Assembly: GCA_029939995.1 (NCBI GenBank)
Contig: JAOZRW010000003.1
Span: forward strand, 1 to 50,662
Source: Acidimicrobiia bacterium
Lineage (GTDB): Bacteria; Actinomycetota; Acidimicrobiia; Spongiisociales; UBA5794
Length of the DNA stretch: 50,662 bases
Direction: 5' to 3'
The notes below the pieces were generated by a model. That model saw nothing but the letters and a program-made list of their open reading frames with translations. It was not told the DNA's origin and searched no databases. This document shows, in pieces, positions 1-10,822 of this stretch. The position numbers were made by a program, and so were the translations under genes. Numbering within the stretch: the stretch's first letter is position 1; each line of letters starts with the position of its first letter.

Positions 1-528
1 AAGCGACCCGAGACCGACGGCTACGCCGCGATCCAGATCGCATACAAAGAGATGAACACGAACCGGTCGAATCGCGCACAGGTCGGGCACTTCGCCAAGG
101 CCGGTGTTGCGCCGCATCGCCACCTCGTCGAGCTCCGCGTCGACGATCCCGACCAGTACGAACTGGGACAGGAGATCACGATCGCCGACGTCCTCGAAGT
201 CGGGCAGCGTGCAGACGCGACCGGCATCTCGAAGGGCAAGGGGTTCGCCGGCGTGATGAAGCGTCACGGCATGAAGGGCCAGGGCGCCAGTCACGGTGTC
301 CACAAGGTCCACAGGGCCCCGGGCGCCATCGGCGCATGTGCGACGCCGGCCCGCGTGTTCAAAGGCAAGAGGATGCCGGGACGCATGGGTGGTGACCAGA
401 CGACCGTGCTGAACCTCGACGTCGTCCAGATCGATGCCGAACGCAACGTGCTGCTCCTCAAAGGCGCCGTCCCCGGTGCCAAAGGCTCCGTTGTCGTCGT
501 GCGAGAGGCGGTGAAGAGTCGTGGCTGA
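1..528 (+). CDS. rplC: 50S ribosomal protein L3 (5' truncated by window start)
   Basis: Open frame continues from base 1; [29 protein letters not shown] and [17 protein letters not shown] are L3 signatures; start of the S10 operon order. Confidence 0.97.
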   Translation, partial: KRPETDGYAAIQIAYKEMNTNRSNRAQVGHFAKAGVAPHRHLVELRVDDPDQYELGQEITIADVLEVGQRADATGISKGKGFAGVMKRHGMKGQGASHGVHKVHRAPGAIGACATPARVFKGKRMPGRMGGDQTTVLNLDVVQIDAERNVLLLKGAVPGAKGSVVVVREAVKSRG

Positions 529-1249
529 TCAACCGACTGCAGAGCTCTACACGGCGGACGGTGTGCGCACCGGCGACGTCGACCTCAATCCCGACATCTT
601 CGGGATCGAACCGAACGTGGCCGTGATGCATCAGGTCGTCACCGCGCAACTCGCCGCGGCACGAGCCGGAACGCATTCGACGAAGACCAGGGCGGAAGTC
701 AGCGGCGGCGGCAAGAAGCCGTGGCGGCAGAAGGGCCTCGGCCGTGCCCGACACGGATCGATCCGTTCACCCCAATGGATCGGCGGCGGCGTCGCCCACG
801 GACCCAAGCCCCGCGACTACTCGCAGCGGACGCCCAAGAAGATGAAGCGCCTCGCACTGCGAAGCGCTCTCTCCGTACGGGCGGCAGAGGCTCAGATCAA
901 GGTCGTCGAAGACTTCGGCGCCTGGGACGAGCCGAAGACGAAGAAGGCCACGGCGTTGCTCGCCGCGATGGGAGTCACCGGCAAGGTGCTCCTCCTCGCC
1001 GAGGACCACGAGACCGTCGCCATCAAGTCGTTCCGCAACATCGACGGCGTCATCGCCTCGAACCTGGGACAGGCCAACACCTACGACGTGCTCTGGGCCG
1101 AGACGGTCATCATGTCGAAGGGAACCCTGGACCTGGGCCAGAGCGTGCCGCGCGGCACCGAAGAGCATGCGGAACAGGCCGCAGGTCGCAAGCTGCAAGC
1201 TGCAAGCTCCGAGCCCGAATCCGACAGCTCCGAGGAGGTGGGCTCGTGA
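521..1249 (+). CDS. rplD: 50S ribosomal protein L4
   Basis: [35 protein letters not shown] motif; GTG start overlapping rplC. Confidence 0.96.
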   Translation: MADQPTAELYTADGVRTGDVDLNPDIFGIEPNVAVMHQVVTAQLAAARAGTHSTKTRAEVSGGGKKPWRQKGLGRARHGSIRSPQWIGGGVAHGPKPRDYSQRTPKKMKRLALRSALSVRAAEAQIKVVEDFGAWDEPKTKKATALLAAMGVTGKVLLLAEDHETVAIKSFRNIDGVIASNLGQANTYDVLWAETVIMSKGTLDLGQSVPRGTEEHAEQAAGRKLQAASSEPESDSSEEVGS

Positions 1250-1533
1250 AGAACCCTCGAGACATCATCTTCGAACCGATCGTGTCTGAGAAGTCGTACG
1301 ACCTGATCGAGGATGAGAACACGTACACGTTCGTCGTCGACTGGCGTGCGAACAAGACCGAGATCAAACAGGCCGTCTCGTCGATCTTCGACGTGAAGGT
1401 CGTCTCCGTGAACACGATGAACCGTAAGGGCAAGGTCAAGCGCACCGGCTACACGCTGGGGAAGCGCAAGAACACGAAACGTGCCCTCGTCAAGCTCGCC
1501 GACGGCGACAAGATCGACATCTTCGAGGTATAG
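1246..1533 (+). CDS. rplW: 50S ribosomal protein L23
   Basis: GTG start overlapping the rplD stop; [31 protein letters not shown]. Confidence 0.95.
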   Translation: MKNPRDIIFEPIVSEKSYDLIEDENTYTFVVDWRANKTEIKQAVSSIFDVKVVSVNTMNRKGKVKRTGYTLGKRKNTKRALVKLADGDKIDIFEV

Positions 1534-1537
1534 CGAC

Positions 1538-2371
1538 ATGGGTGTAAAGAAACTCAAGCCAACCTCGCCGGGCCGCCGGTTCCAAACCGTCTCCGACTTC
1601 GAGACCATTACGAAGTCGAAGCCGGAGAAGAGCCTCCTGGCGAAAAAGAAACGATCCTCGGGTCGCAACTCATACGGCCGGATCACGTCGCGTCACCGCG
1701 GCGGAGGCCACAAGCAACGGTACCGGGTCATCGACTTCCGGCGCACGAAGGACGGGATCCCCGCCAAAGTCGCCGCGATCGAATACGACCCCAACCGGAA
1801 CGCGCGCATCGCGCTCCTGCACTACGTCGACGGCGAGAAGCGATACATCCTCGCCCCCCTCAAGATCGAGGTCGGCGACATGTTGGAGTCGGGTTCCAAG
1901 GCCGACATCCGGCCCGGGAACGCCATGCCGTTGCGGAACATCCCGACCGGCTCGGTCGTGCACGCCGTCGAACTCCGCCCCGGTGGTGGAGCGAAGATGG
2001 GCCGATCCGCCGGTGCAGCGATCCAGCTCATGTCGAAGGAGGGCAAGTACGCACTCGTGCGTCTGCCGTCCGGAGAGATGCGCCAGGTCCTGCTCGACTG
2101 TCGGGCGACGATCGGCCAGGTGGGCAACACCGACGCCGATCTCGTCAAGATCGGCAAGGCGGGCCGGAGCCGCTGGAAGGGCAAGCGCCCTCAGTCCCGC
2201 GGCGTCGTCATGAACCCGGTCGACCACCCCCTCGGCGGTGGCGAAGGCCGGAGTTCCGGTGGACGCCACCCGGTGAGCCCGTGGGGCAAGCCCGAGGGGC
2301 GCACCCGCAAGAAGAACAAGGCCAGCGACAAGTACATCGTTCGCCGCCGAAGCAAGAAGGGTCGGAGGTAG
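1538..2371 (+). CDS. rplB: 50S ribosomal protein L2
   Basis: [54 protein letters not shown]. Confidence 0.97.
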   Translation: MGVKKLKPTSPGRRFQTVSDFETITKSKPEKSLLAKKKRSSGRNSYGRITSRHRGGGHKQRYRVIDFRRTKDGIPAKVAAIEYDPNRNARIALLHYVDGEKRYILAPLKIEVGDMLESGSKADIRPGNAMPLRNIPTGSVVHAVELRPGGGAKMGRSAGAAIQLMSKEGKYALVRLPSGEMRQVLLDCRATIGQVGNTDADLVKIGKAGRSRWKGKRPQSRGVVMNPVDHPLGGGEGRSSGGRHPVSPWGKPEGRTRKKNKASDKYIVRRRSKKGRR

Positions 2372-2374
2372 ATC

Positions 2375-2656
2375 ATGGCGAGGAGCCTGAAGAAGGGGCC
2401 GTTCGTCGACGAACACCTCCTCCGCAAAGTCGAAGCGGCCAACGACCGCGGAGACAAGCGAGTAATCAAGACATGGAGCCGGCGGTCGACCGTCATCCCG
2501 GAGATGGTGAGCCTCACCATCGCCGTGCACGACGGCCGGAAGCACGTCCCGGTGTACATCAGCGAATCGATGGTCGGGCACAAGCTCGGCGAGTTCGCAC
2601 CGACCCGGACGTTCCGGGGGCACCAGGCGAGCGAGAAAGCAGCGAGGAAGCGATGA
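2375..2656 (+). CDS. rpsS: 30S ribosomal protein S19
   Basis: [35 protein letters not shown]. Confidence 0.97.
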   Translation: MARSLKKGPFVDEHLLRKVEAANDRGDKRVIKTWSRRSTVIPEMVSLTIAVHDGRKHVPVYISESMVGHKLGEFAPTRTFRGHQASEKAARKR

Positions 2657-2997
2657 AGGCCCACGCGAAAGCCAGACACGTCCGGCAGTCGCCCTACAAG
2701 GTGCGACGGGTGCTGGACCTCGTGCGGGGTCTCCCGGTCGATGAGGCACGCGTCATCCTGACGCACACGCCGCGTCGGGCGGCGGATCCCATCCTGAAAT
2801 GCCTCGACTCGGCCGTCGCCAATGCCGAGCACAATCTCGCCGTCGATTCCGAAGAACTCGTCGTCGCTGAAGCGTTCGCCGATGAGGGCCCGACCCTCAA
2901 GCGCTGGCGTCCGCGAGCACGGGGTCGTGCAACGAGAATTCGCAAACGTACGAGCCACATCACAATCGTTGTCGCAGACACGGAGGAGGACGCCTAA
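2653..2997 (+). CDS. rplV: 50S ribosomal protein L22
   Basis: ATG overlaps the rpsS stop; [44 protein letters not shown]. Confidence 0.95.
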   Translation: MKAHAKARHVRQSPYKVRRVLDLVRGLPVDEARVILTHTPRRAADPILKCLDSAVANAEHNLAVDSEELVVAEAFADEGPTLKRWRPRARGRATRIRKRTSHITIVVADTEEDA

Positions 2998-4394
2998 TGG
3001 GCCAGAAGATCCATCCCTACGGCCTGCGACTCGGCATCGTCACCGACTGGAAGTCCCGCTGGTACAGCGAGAAGGACTACGCCAAGCAGGTCCTCGAAGA
3101 CCAGAAGATCCGGAAGTACCTGCGCGACGAACTGACGCGCGGCGCCGTCTCGAGGATCGACATCGAGCGGATCGGTGACAAGAAGGTTCAGATCGACATT
3201 CACACCGGACGCCCCGGCGTGGTCATCGGTCGAGGTGGCTCGGAGGCCGAACGGCTCCGGAGCGGTCTCGAGGACCTGACGGGTCGCAACGTCAAATTCA
3301 ATGTCATCGAGGTCTCGAACCCCGAGCTCGATGCCACGCTGCTCGCACGCAGCGTCGCCGACCAGCTCGAGGGACGCGTCGCGTTCCGACGGGCGATGAA
3401 ACGCACCGTCCAGACCGCGATGAAAGCGGGAGCCGAAGGCGTCCGCGTCCAGGCGCAAGGTCGCCTCGGCGGAGCCGACATGGGGCGCCGCGAGTGGTAC
3501 CTCGAAGGTCGCGTTCCGCTGCACACGCTGCGCGCCGACATCGACTTCGGTCGGGCAACGGCCCGTACGACGGTCGGTGCCATCGGCATCAAAGTGTGGG
3601 TGTACCGCGGAGACCTGCTCACCAGTGCAACGGCTCGCAACGAGAAGATCGCTGCGGAAGCCCGACTCGCTGCAGGCGGACCGTCGAAGCGCCGGCGGCG
3701 CTCGGCACGGTCCCGTGCAGAGGCGGCCGCAGGCGACACCGGCGGCAAGCGCCTCATCGAAGCCGGTGGCGGCAAGCGCGTCGTCGAAGCCGGCGGAGGG
3801 AAGAAGGGCGGCAAGCGTCTGATCGAAGCCGGTGGTGGAAGAAGGAAGCCCACGACGAGCGACGCGGCTGCCGAATTCGCCGAGGCCCGCGCGGCCACAG
3901 AAGAGGTCGCTGAAGAAGCGGTCGTCGCCGCAGACGCCGCGGCAGCGGAAGCGGTCGAAGAAGCGGTCGTCGCCGACGTCGTCGCCGCCGAAGCAGCGGT
4001 CGAAGCGGTCGACGCCGAGATCATCGCCGAGGTCGCGGTCGAAGAAGCGATCGTGGCGGAAGCCGTCGCTGAAGAGACCGGCGCCGAAGACGACATCGTC
4101 GAAGCCGTGGTCGCGGAAGAGGCGGCCGAAGAGGCCGTGACCGAAGCGGTCGTGGCGGAAGCCGTCGCCGAGGTGGCCGAAGAAGTCGCCGACGCTGCGG
4201 ACGAAGCCGCCGTCGAGGCCGTCGTCGAAGCCGCCGAAACGGAGGCCGTTGCCGAAGCGGTCACTGAGACGCTCGACGAGATAGCCGAAGTGGAGGAGAC
4301 CCCCACGGTCGAAACCACTGAGGTCGTAGAGACTCAGAAGGTCGACGAAGAGGACGGCACCAGCGATGCCTCCGATCAGGAAGAGGAGGCGTAA
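2997..4394 (+). CDS. rpsC: 30S ribosomal protein S3 with long acidic C-terminal extension
   Basis: [15 protein letters not shown]-terminus and KH domain (GRPGVVIGRGGSEAERLR); 465 aa, about twice a normal S3, with a Glu/Ala/Val-rich tail. Confidence 0.95.
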   Translation: MGQKIHPYGLRLGIVTDWKSRWYSEKDYAKQVLEDQKIRKYLRDELTRGAVSRIDIERIGDKKVQIDIHTGRPGVVIGRGGSEAERLRSGLEDLTGRNVKFNVIEVSNPELDATLLARSVADQLEGRVAFRRAMKRTVQTAMKAGAEGVRVQAQGRLGGADMGRREWYLEGRVPLHTLRADIDFGRATARTTVGAIGIKVWVYRGDLLTSATARNEKIAAEARLAAGGPSKRRRRSARSRAEAAAGDTGGKRLIEAGGGKRVVEAGGGKKGGKRLIEAGGGRRKPTTSDAAAEFAEARAATEEVAEEAVVAADAAAAEAVEEAVVADVVAAEAAVEAVDAEIIAEVAVEEAIVAEAVAEETGAEDDIVEAVVAEEAAEEAVTEAVVAEAVAEVAEEVADAADEAAVEAVVEAAETEAVAEAVTETLDEIAEVEETPTVETTEVVETQKVDEEDGTSDASDQEEEA

Positions 4395-4397
4395 CGC

Positions 4398-4811
4398 ATG
4401 TTGATGCCGAAACGCACGAAGTACCGGAAGGTCCAGAAGGGCCGCATGACCGGAAAAGCGAAGGCCGGGGCGAAAGTCACGTTCGGCGAGTACGGCCTCC
4501 AGGCTCAGGAGCCCGGTTGGATCACGGCTCGCCAGATCGAGGCCGCTCGTATCGCCATGACGAGGAAGATCAAGCGAGGCGGGAAGGTCTGGATCACGAT
4601 CTTCCCGGACAAGCCGATCACGGAGAAACCGGCGGAGACCCGCATGGGCTCGGGGAAGGGCAACCCTGAGTACTGGGTCGCCGTTGTGAAGCCGGGCAGG
4701 GTCATGTTCGAGATGGCCGGCGTCGACGAGGAGCTCGCGCGTGAAGCCATGCGCCTCGCCGCGCACAAGCTGCCGATCAGAACCAAATTCGTGGGGCGGG
4801 AGGACGTATGA
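4398..4811 (+). CDS. rplP: 50S ribosomal protein L16
   Basis: [42 protein letters not shown]. Confidence 0.96.
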   Translation: MLMPKRTKYRKVQKGRMTGKAKAGAKVTFGEYGLQAQEPGWITARQIEAARIAMTRKIKRGGKVWITIFPDKPITEKPAETRMGSGKGNPEYWVAVVKPGRVMFEMAGVDEELAREAMRLAAHKLPIRTKFVGREDV

Positions 4812-5026
4812 AGACCGCCGACTTGCAGAGTCTGACGTACACCGAGCTGCAGGAGCAGCTCGACGCCGGGAAAGAGGAGCTCTTCAACCTCCGGTTCCAG
4901 GTCGTCACGAATCAGCTCGACAACACAGCACGGATCAAGCAGGTGCGGCATCAGATCGCTCGCATCAAGACGGCGATGCGCCAGCAGGAGATCGCCGCAT
5001 GGGAATCACAGCAGGAGGAGGCGTAG
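4808..5026 (+). CDS. rpmC: 50S ribosomal protein L29
   Basis: L..LR.Q....QL.N..RI..VR..IARIKT pattern and operon position. Confidence 0.93.
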   Translation: MKTADLQSLTYTELQEQLDAGKEELFNLRFQVVTNQLDNTARIKQVRHQIARIKTAMRQQEIAAWESQQEEA

Positions 5027-5281
5027 ATGGAACGGGGACGCCGCAAGACACGCGTCGGGGTCGTCGTTTCGGACGCCAGGGACAAGACGGTCACCGTCGA
5101 GGTCCGGGACTCAAAACGTCACCCCAAGTATGGAAAGACCGTGCCGGTGAGGAATCGATTCCACGCCCACGATGAGACGAACGACGCCCACGTCGGAGAC
5201 ACCGTGCGGATCGTAGAGACCCGCCCGCTGTCGAAGTCGAAGCACTGGCGCGTCGACGAGATCGTGGAGCGTGCCAGATGA
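5027..5281 (+). CDS. rpsQ: 30S ribosomal protein S17
   Basis: [33 protein letters not shown]. Confidence 0.95.
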   Translation: MERGRRKTRVGVVVSDARDKTVTVEVRDSKRHPKYGKTVPVRNRFHAHDETNDAHVGDTVRIVETRPLSKSKHWRVDEIVERAR

Positions 5282-5646
5282 TCCAGCAGGAATCCAGGCT
5301 CAAGGTCGCCGACAACACCGGCGCCAAAGAGGTTCTGGTCATCCGCGTTCTCGGTGGATCCGGGAGGCGGTACGGGAGCCTCGGCGATACCGTCGTGGCA
5401 ACGGTGAAGGACGCCACACCCGGCGGAACCGTCAAGAAGGGTGAGGTCGTCAAAGCCGTGGTCGTGCGGACCAAGAAGGAGAACCGTCGATCCGACGGGA
5501 CCTACATCCGCTTCGATGACAACGCCTGCGTGATCATCAACGACCAGCAGCAGCCCCGCGGAACCCGGATCTTCGGACCCGTCGGACGCGAGTTGCGCGA
5601 CAAGAAGTTCATGCGGATCGTTTCGCTGGCACCGGAGGTGCTGTGA
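5278..5646 (+). CDS. rplN: 50S ribosomal protein L14
   Basis: [28 protein letters not shown]. Confidence 0.97.
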   Translation: MIQQESRLKVADNTGAKEVLVIRVLGGSGRRYGSLGDTVVATVKDATPGGTVKKGEVVKAVVVRTKKENRRSDGTYIRFDDNACVIINDQQQPRGTRIFGPVGRELRDKKFMRIVSLAPEVL

Positions 5647-5951
5647 TGAAACTGAAGAAGGGTGACACCGTGATGGTCATCACCGGCAAGGATGCCGGCA
5701 CCGAGAGCAAGATCGCCAAGGTCTTCCCCTCGCGTAACAGGATCATCGTCGAAGGCGTCGCCACAGCGAAACGCTCTCAGCGAGCGACCGGCCAGACCAT
5801 GCAGGGCGGCATCATCGACAAGGACATGCCTATCGATGCATCCAATGTCATGATCGTCTGCACCGACTGCGGGCCGACTCGCATCGGCGCGAAGTTCGAC
5901 GACGAAGGCCGCAAGTACCGCGCCTGCCGGAAGTGTGGAGGTGAGCTCTGA
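5643..5951 (+). CDS. rplX: 50S ribosomal protein L24, with four-Cys C-terminal ribbon
   Basis: [18 protein letters not shown] motif; C-terminal CTDC..CRKC. Confidence 0.95.
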   Translation: MMKLKKGDTVMVITGKDAGTESKIAKVFPSRNRIIVEGVATAKRSQRATGQTMQGGIIDKDMPIDASNVMIVCTDCGPTRIGAKFDDEGRKYRACRKCGGEL

Positions 5952-6508
5952 TGGCTCCCCGACTCAAAGAGAAGTACGACGACGAGATCGCATCGCAGCT
6001 CAAAGAAGACCTCGGTCTCGAGAACGCGATGCAGGTCCCACGTCTGCTGAAGATCGTGGTGAACATGGGCGTCGGCGACGCCGCCCAGGACGCGAAGCTC
6101 ATGGACGCTGCAGTCGAGGACCTACGGGTCATCACCGGGCAGCAGCCCAAGGTGATGCTGGCACGCAAGTCGATCTCGAACTTCAAGCTCCGTGAAGGCG
6201 TTCCGGTTGGAGCGTCGGTGACGCTGCGCGGTGCCCGGATGTGGGAGTTCCTCGACCGCCTCATCGCCACAGCGATTCCGCGCATCAGGGACTTCCGTGG
6301 CCTGAATCCGAACGGTTTCGACGGTCGCGGCAACTACAACTTCGGCGTGACGGAGCAGCTGATCTTCCCCGAGATCGACTACGACAAGGTTTCAACGGTT
6401 CGTGGCATGGACATCGCGTTCGTGACCACGGCCGCAAACGACGAGCAAGGCAGGGCGTTACTCGATGCATTCGGGTTCCCGTTCCGCCGTCAACAGGCAG
6501 GTGTGTGA
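5951..6508 (+). CDS. rplE: 50S ribosomal protein L5
   Basis: [41 protein letters not shown]. Confidence 0.97.
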   Translation: MAPRLKEKYDDEIASQLKEDLGLENAMQVPRLLKIVVNMGVGDAAQDAKLMDAAVEDLRVITGQQPKVMLARKSISNFKLREGVPVGASVTLRGARMWEFLDRLIATAIPRIRDFRGLNPNGFDGRGNYNFGVTEQLIFPEIDYDKVSTVRGMDIAFVTTAANDEQGRALLDAFGFPFRRQQAGV

Positions 6509-6813
6509 TGGCGAAAACATCGAAAGTCGTCAAGAACAACAAACGGAGGGTGATCGTCGATCGGTACGCCGAGCGTCGGGCCGAGTTGGTCAAAGTGATC
6601 AAAGACCCGGAAGCCTCCTACGAAGACAAACGTGAGGCGTATCAGAAGATCGCGAAGATGCCGCGCGACGCCAGCGCGACCCGCTACCGCAACCGGTGCG
6701 GCGTCACCGGTCGCCCGCGCGGCTACTTCCGGAAGTTCGGCATGTCGCGGTCGTCGTTGCGGGAACTCGCCCATGAGGGTGAGCTCCCCGGTGTGAGAAA
6801 GGCTTCGTGGTAA
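6508..6813 (+). CDS. rpsN: 30S ribosomal protein S14 (long form lacking a zinc motif)
   Basis: [41 protein letters not shown]. Confidence 0.95.
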   Translation: MAKTSKVVKNNKRRVIVDRYAERRAELVKVIKDPEASYEDKREAYQKIAKMPRDASATRYRNRCGVTGRPRGYFRKFGMSRSSLRELAHEGELPGVRKASW

Positions 6814-6815
6814 CC

Positions 6816-7211
6816 ATGCAGTCTGATCCAATCGCCGACATGCTCACCCGGATCCGCAACGCCAACACGGCGCTGCATCCGGAGACGACGATGCCGTCGT
6901 CGAAGCTGAAAGAAGAGATCGCCCGCATCCTCTCGGAAGAGGGGTTCATCGACGGGTACAAGGTCGACGACGCTCGCGTCGGGAAGGAACTCACCGTTCG
7001 GCTCCGCTACGGGAACGACCGCCAGCCGATCCTCGGCGGGCTCGTGCGAATCTCGAAGCCCGGTCGTCGCGTCTACAAGGGTGCATCCGACGTGCCCCGT
7101 GTTCGCGGTGGCATCGGCGTTGCGATCGTCTCGACGTCCGACGGTGTGATGACCGACCGCGAGGCCAGGCGCCGCAAGGTCGGTGGCGAAGTTCTCTGCG
7201 AGGTGTGGTGA
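6816..7211 (+). CDS. rpsH: 30S ribosomal protein S8
   Basis: DPIADMLTRIRNAN; GIGVAIVSTSDGVMTDREARRRKVGGEVLCEVW. Confidence 0.96.
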   Translation: MQSDPIADMLTRIRNANTALHPETTMPSSKLKEEIARILSEEGFIDGYKVDDARVGKELTVRLRYGNDRQPILGGLVRISKPGRRVYKGASDVPRVRGGIGVAIVSTSDGVMTDREARRRKVGGEVLCEVW

Positions 7212-7212
7212 C

Positions 7213-7752
7213 ATGAGTCGCATCGGAAACGCGCCGATCGAGATGCCGTCCGGCGTCGAGGCGTCGATCGACGGGGACACCGTCACGGTGAAGGGCCCGA
7301 AAGGGACCCTGACCCAGGTGATCGACCCGCGGATCGGTATCTCGATCGAAGACGGCGTCATCACCGTCGCACGAGACAACGACGAGCGAGAGGCCCGTGC
7401 GCTGCACGGCCTGACCAGGGCGCTGCTCGCCAACATGGTCGTCGGCGTCTCCGCCGGCTACACGAAGGAGCTGCAGGCCGTCGGCGTCGGCTACCGCGCC
7501 GCGCTGAAGGGCAGCACGCTCGAACTGCAGGTCGGGTTCTCGCACCCGGTGTCGATCGAGGCGCCGGAGGGGATCACGTTCGAAGTTCCCGAGCAGACGA
7601 AGATCATCGTCAGCGGGATCGACAAGCAACTCGTCGGCCAGGTCGCGGCGAACATCCGCCGCGTCCGCCCGCCCGAGCCGTACAAGGGCAAGGGCATCCG
7701 CTACGTCGATGAGCACGTACGCCGCAAGGCCGGGAAGGCAGGGGTGGCCTGA
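7213..7752 (+). CDS. rplF: 50S ribosomal protein L6
   Basis: [16 protein letters not shown]..; [28 protein letters not shown]. Confidence 0.96.
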   Translation: MSRIGNAPIEMPSGVEASIDGDTVTVKGPKGTLTQVIDPRIGISIEDGVITVARDNDEREARALHGLTRALLANMVVGVSAGYTKELQAVGVGYRAALKGSTLELQVGFSHPVSIEAPEGITFEVPEQTKIIVSGIDKQLVGQVAANIRRVRPPEPYKGKGIRYVDEHVRRKAGKAGVA

Positions 7753-8105
7753 TGAGAGGCTCACGCACAGACGCTCGGCGACATCGCCACTTCCGGGTTC
7801 GCAAGAAGGTGCACGGCACCGCCACTCGACCCCGGCTCGCGGTGTTCCGCAGCAACCGATACATCTACGCACAGATCATCGACGACGACAAGGGTGTCAC
7901 GGTGGCTTCGGCCTCGTCCCGCGAGGCAGGACTCGCCGGCAAGACGCTCACCGTCGAGACCGCGACCGAGGTCGGGAAGCTCATCGGCGCCCGTGCCAAG
8001 GATGCAGGAATCGACGAGGTCGTCTTCGACCGGGGTGGGTTCGCCTACCACGGGCGCGTCAAGGCGCTGGCCGACGGAGCCCGCACCGCCGGGCTGGAGT
8101 TCTAG
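7752..8105 (+). CDS. rplR: 50S ribosomal protein L18
   Basis: [39 protein letters not shown]. Confidence 0.96.
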   Translation: MRGSRTDARRHRHFRVRKKVHGTATRPRLAVFRSNRYIYAQIIDDDKGVTVASASSREAGLAGKTLTVETATEVGKLIGARAKDAGIDEVVFDRGGFAYHGRVKALADGARTAGLEF

Positions 8106-8112
8106 GAGCGCT

Positions 8113-8715
8113 ATGACGAACCGAGACAACAGCAATCGCAGAGACCGCAGGGATCGCCGGGACCGCCGGGAACGCCGCGAGCCGGAGTTCGACGAGCGCG
8201 TCATCGCGATCAACCGCGTCGCCAAGGTCGTCAAGGGTGGACGCCGGTTCTCCTTCACCGCCCTCGTCACCGTCGGGAACGGCAAGGGCAAGGTCGGCAT
8301 CGGATACGGCAAGGCCAAGGAAGTCCCCATGGCCATCCAGAAGGGCATGGAGATCGCACGGAAGAACATGTTCGACGTGCCGATGGCCGGTCAGACGATC
8401 ATCCACAAGGTGATCGGCGTGCAGAGCGCCTCACGCGTCCTGCTGAAGCCGGCCGCACCCGGTACCGGGGTCATCGCCGGCGGCGCCGTCCGTCAGATCC
8501 TCGAAGCCGCAGGCATCAAGGACGTCCTCGCGAAGTCGCTCGGGTCACCGACCCACGTGAACGTGGCGAAGGCGACCGTGAACGCGCTCCAGTCCCAATC
8601 GCGGCCCGACGAGGTGGCGAAGGCACGGGGCAAGAAGGCGGAGGAACTGTTCCCGCCGGCGCTGCTCGCCGCCTACCGGTCGGCCGAACTGATGAAGACC
8701 CAGGCAGGTTCGTGA
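8113..8715 (+). CDS. rpsE: 30S ribosomal protein S5 (N-terminal RRDRRDRR low-complexity lead)
   Basis: [37 protein letters not shown]. Confidence 0.96.
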   Translation: MTNRDNSNRRDRRDRRDRRERREPEFDERVIAINRVAKVVKGGRRFSFTALVTVGNGKGKVGIGYGKAKEVPMAIQKGMEIARKNMFDVPMAGQTIIHKVIGVQSASRVLLKPAAPGTGVIAGGAVRQILEAAGIKDVLAKSLGSPTHVNVAKATVNALQSQSRPDEVAKARGKKAEELFPPALLAAYRSAELMKTQAGS

Positions 8716-8900
8716 TGGCCGAGACGTTGAAGATCACACTGGTGCGTAGCACGATCGGCGAGAAGCCGAAGGTGCGCGCGACCGTTGAGAGCCTCGGGCT
8801 TCGCAAGATCAATCACTCGGTCGAGCGGCCCGATACGCCGGATGTGCGTGGCATGGTGTTCCGTGCGAAGCATCTCCTCGAAGTGGAGGAAATCGGATGA
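8712..8900 (+). CDS. rpmD: 50S ribosomal protein L30
   Basis: [38 protein letters not shown]. Confidence 0.94.
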   Translation: MMAETLKITLVRSTIGEKPKVRATVESLGLRKINHSVERPDTPDVRGMVFRAKHLLEVEEIG

Positions 8901-9337
8901 AACTCCATCATCTCCGACCCGCAGAGGGGTCGAAGAAGCGCAAGATCCGCGTCGGACGCGGTGAGGGCGGTCGACGTGGGAAGACCGCCGGACGCGGCAC
9001 GAAGGGTCTGAAGGCCCGGAGCAAGGTGCGTCGCGGTTTCGAGGGCGGTCAGATGCCGCTGCAGCGGCGGATGCCGAAGCTGCGCGGATTCCGCAACCCG
9101 AACCGTGTCGAGTACACGGTCGTGAACGTCGAGCGTCTCAACGACTTCGACGCGGGGAGCACGATCACCGTCGAGGACCTGCGGAACCGGGGTCTCGTGA
9201 AGCATCGCGGCAAGATCAAGGTTCTCGGCGAGGGCGACCTCGATCGGGCGCTGACGGTCAAGGCCCACGCTTTCAGCCTCGGAGCCGTCGAGAAGATCAA
9301 GGCCGCGGGAGGCACCGTGGAGGTCGTCGAGGACTAG
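8897..9337 (+). CDS. rplO: 50S ribosomal protein L15
   Basis: HHLRPAEGSKKRKIRVGRGEGGRRGKTAGRGTKG. Confidence 0.96.
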   Translation: MKLHHLRPAEGSKKRKIRVGRGEGGRRGKTAGRGTKGLKARSKVRRGFEGGQMPLQRRMPKLRGFRNPNRVEYTVVNVERLNDFDAGSTITVEDLRNRGLVKHRGKIKVLGEGDLDRALTVKAHAFSLGAVEKIKAAGGTVEVVED

Positions 9338-9392
9338 TCGTCTCGACCACTACTACCGTGCCAATCACCGGCAAGAGGAGCATTCGAACCAC

Positions 9393-10700
9393 ATGCTGAC
9401 CGCCTTCAGGAACGCGTTCCGGATCCACGATCTGAGGAACAAGATCCTCTTCACGCTGTTCATCTTCGTTCTCTACCGGCTCGGGACGACCGTCCCGGTG
9501 CCCGGAGTGGACCTGGGTGCGATCAAGGAGTTCACCGACCGATCCGTCGACTCGGGGTTCGTCGGTCTGTTGAACCTGTTCTCCGGCGGCGCGTTGACGC
9601 GCCTGTCGGTGTTCGCTCTGGGGATCATGCCGTACATCACGGCGTCGATCATCCTTCAGCTTCTCGCCGTCGTGATCCCGAAACTGCAGGCGCTGCAGGA
9701 GGAGGGGGAGACGGGGCAGAAGGTCATCACCCAGTGGACACGGTACCTGACCGTTATCCTGGCGCTCCTCCAGTCGACCGGTTTCTCGTTCCTCTTCCAC
9801 TCCGGACAGCTGACCGGCGGCATCGACCTGATCCCGGACTACACGCCCCGCAACGTCATCATCATCGTGGTGACGATGACGGCCGGCACGGCGCTGCTCA
9901 TGTGGTTCGGCGAGCTGATCACCCAGCGAGGCGTCGGCAACGGCATGTCGCTGCTGATCTTCGTGTCGATCATCTCGCAGATCCCGTCCCAGCTGGTGAT
10001 CCTCAACGCCAACTCGCAGACGTACCAGTTCATCGTCATCGTCGCCGTGATGATCGCGTTGACGGTCGGGATCATCTTCATCGAGCAGGGACAGCGGCGG
10101 ATCCCCGTCCAGTTCTCCAAACGCGTCCGCGGCCGCAAGGTCATGGGCGGCCAGTCCACCTACATCCCGCTGAAGGTCAACATGGCCGGTGTGATCCCCG
10201 TCATCTTCGCGACGTCGATCATGTACTTCCCGGCGCTGATCGCATCGATCCTGCCGCCGACCGGTTGGGGTGCCACCGTGCGGAACTGGATCGACAACAA
10301 CCTGCTGTCGTCCAGCGGCGGCGGGTTCTCCCCGAGCCTCTGGTACATCTTCGTGCTTGCGCTGCTCGTGGTGTTCTTCACCTACTTCTACACGGCGATC
10401 CAGTTCGACCCGGAACGTCAGGCGGACATGATCCAGCGCCAGGGCGGGTTCATCCCCGGGATCCGTCCCGGACGGGCGACGGTGAACTACCTGCAGCACG
10501 TGCTGAGTCGGATCACGCTTCCGGGTGCCATGTACCTGGCCGTCGTGACGGTCCTGCCGTCCATCCTCGGGTGGGTCTGGGGCGTTCCGGTCGGCTTGTC
10601 CGGCGTGTCGATCATCATCGTGGCCGGTGTGGCGCTCGAGACGATGAAGCAAGTCGAATCGCAGTTGATGATGCGGAACTACGAAGGATTCCTCTCCTGA
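9393..10700 (+). CDS. secY: Preprotein translocase subunit SecY
   Basis: Multi-pass protein; ALGIMPYITASIILQL; GGQSTYIPLKVNMAGVIPVIFA. Confidence 0.96.
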   Translation: MLTAFRNAFRIHDLRNKILFTLFIFVLYRLGTTVPVPGVDLGAIKEFTDRSVDSGFVGLLNLFSGGALTRLSVFALGIMPYITASIILQLLAVVIPKLQALQEEGETGQKVITQWTRYLTVILALLQSTGFSFLFHSGQLTGGIDLIPDYTPRNVIIIVVTMTAGTALLMWFGELITQRGVGNGMSLLIFVSIISQIPSQLVILNANSQTYQFIVIVAVMIALTVGIIFIEQGQRRIPVQFSKRVRGRKVMGGQSTYIPLKVNMAGVIPVIFATSIMYFPALIASILPPTGWGATVRNWIDNNLLSSSGGGFSPSLWYIFVLALLVVFFTYFYTAIQFDPERQADMIQRQGGFIPGIRPGRATVNYLQHVLSRITLPGAMYLAVVTVLPSILGWVWGVPVGLSGVSIIIVAGVALETMKQVESQLMMRNYEGFLS

Positions 10701-10822
10701 TAGGGGGATCCTGTGCGACGTTGCGGGGACGAAACACCGGGCCGCGGGCATGATTCGCCGTTTCGGCTGAGGGCCAACCTGCAACCGGTAACCTGGTCGG
10801 CACACGCACTCAGGAGCGACTG

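Noticed and set aside
3200-4766. Long antisense ORFs (372 and 590 aa) opposite rpsC, and many similar long antisense ORFs across the window
   Set aside because: High-GC codon structure of the sense genes opens antisense frames; composition is low-complexity and no family motifs are seen.
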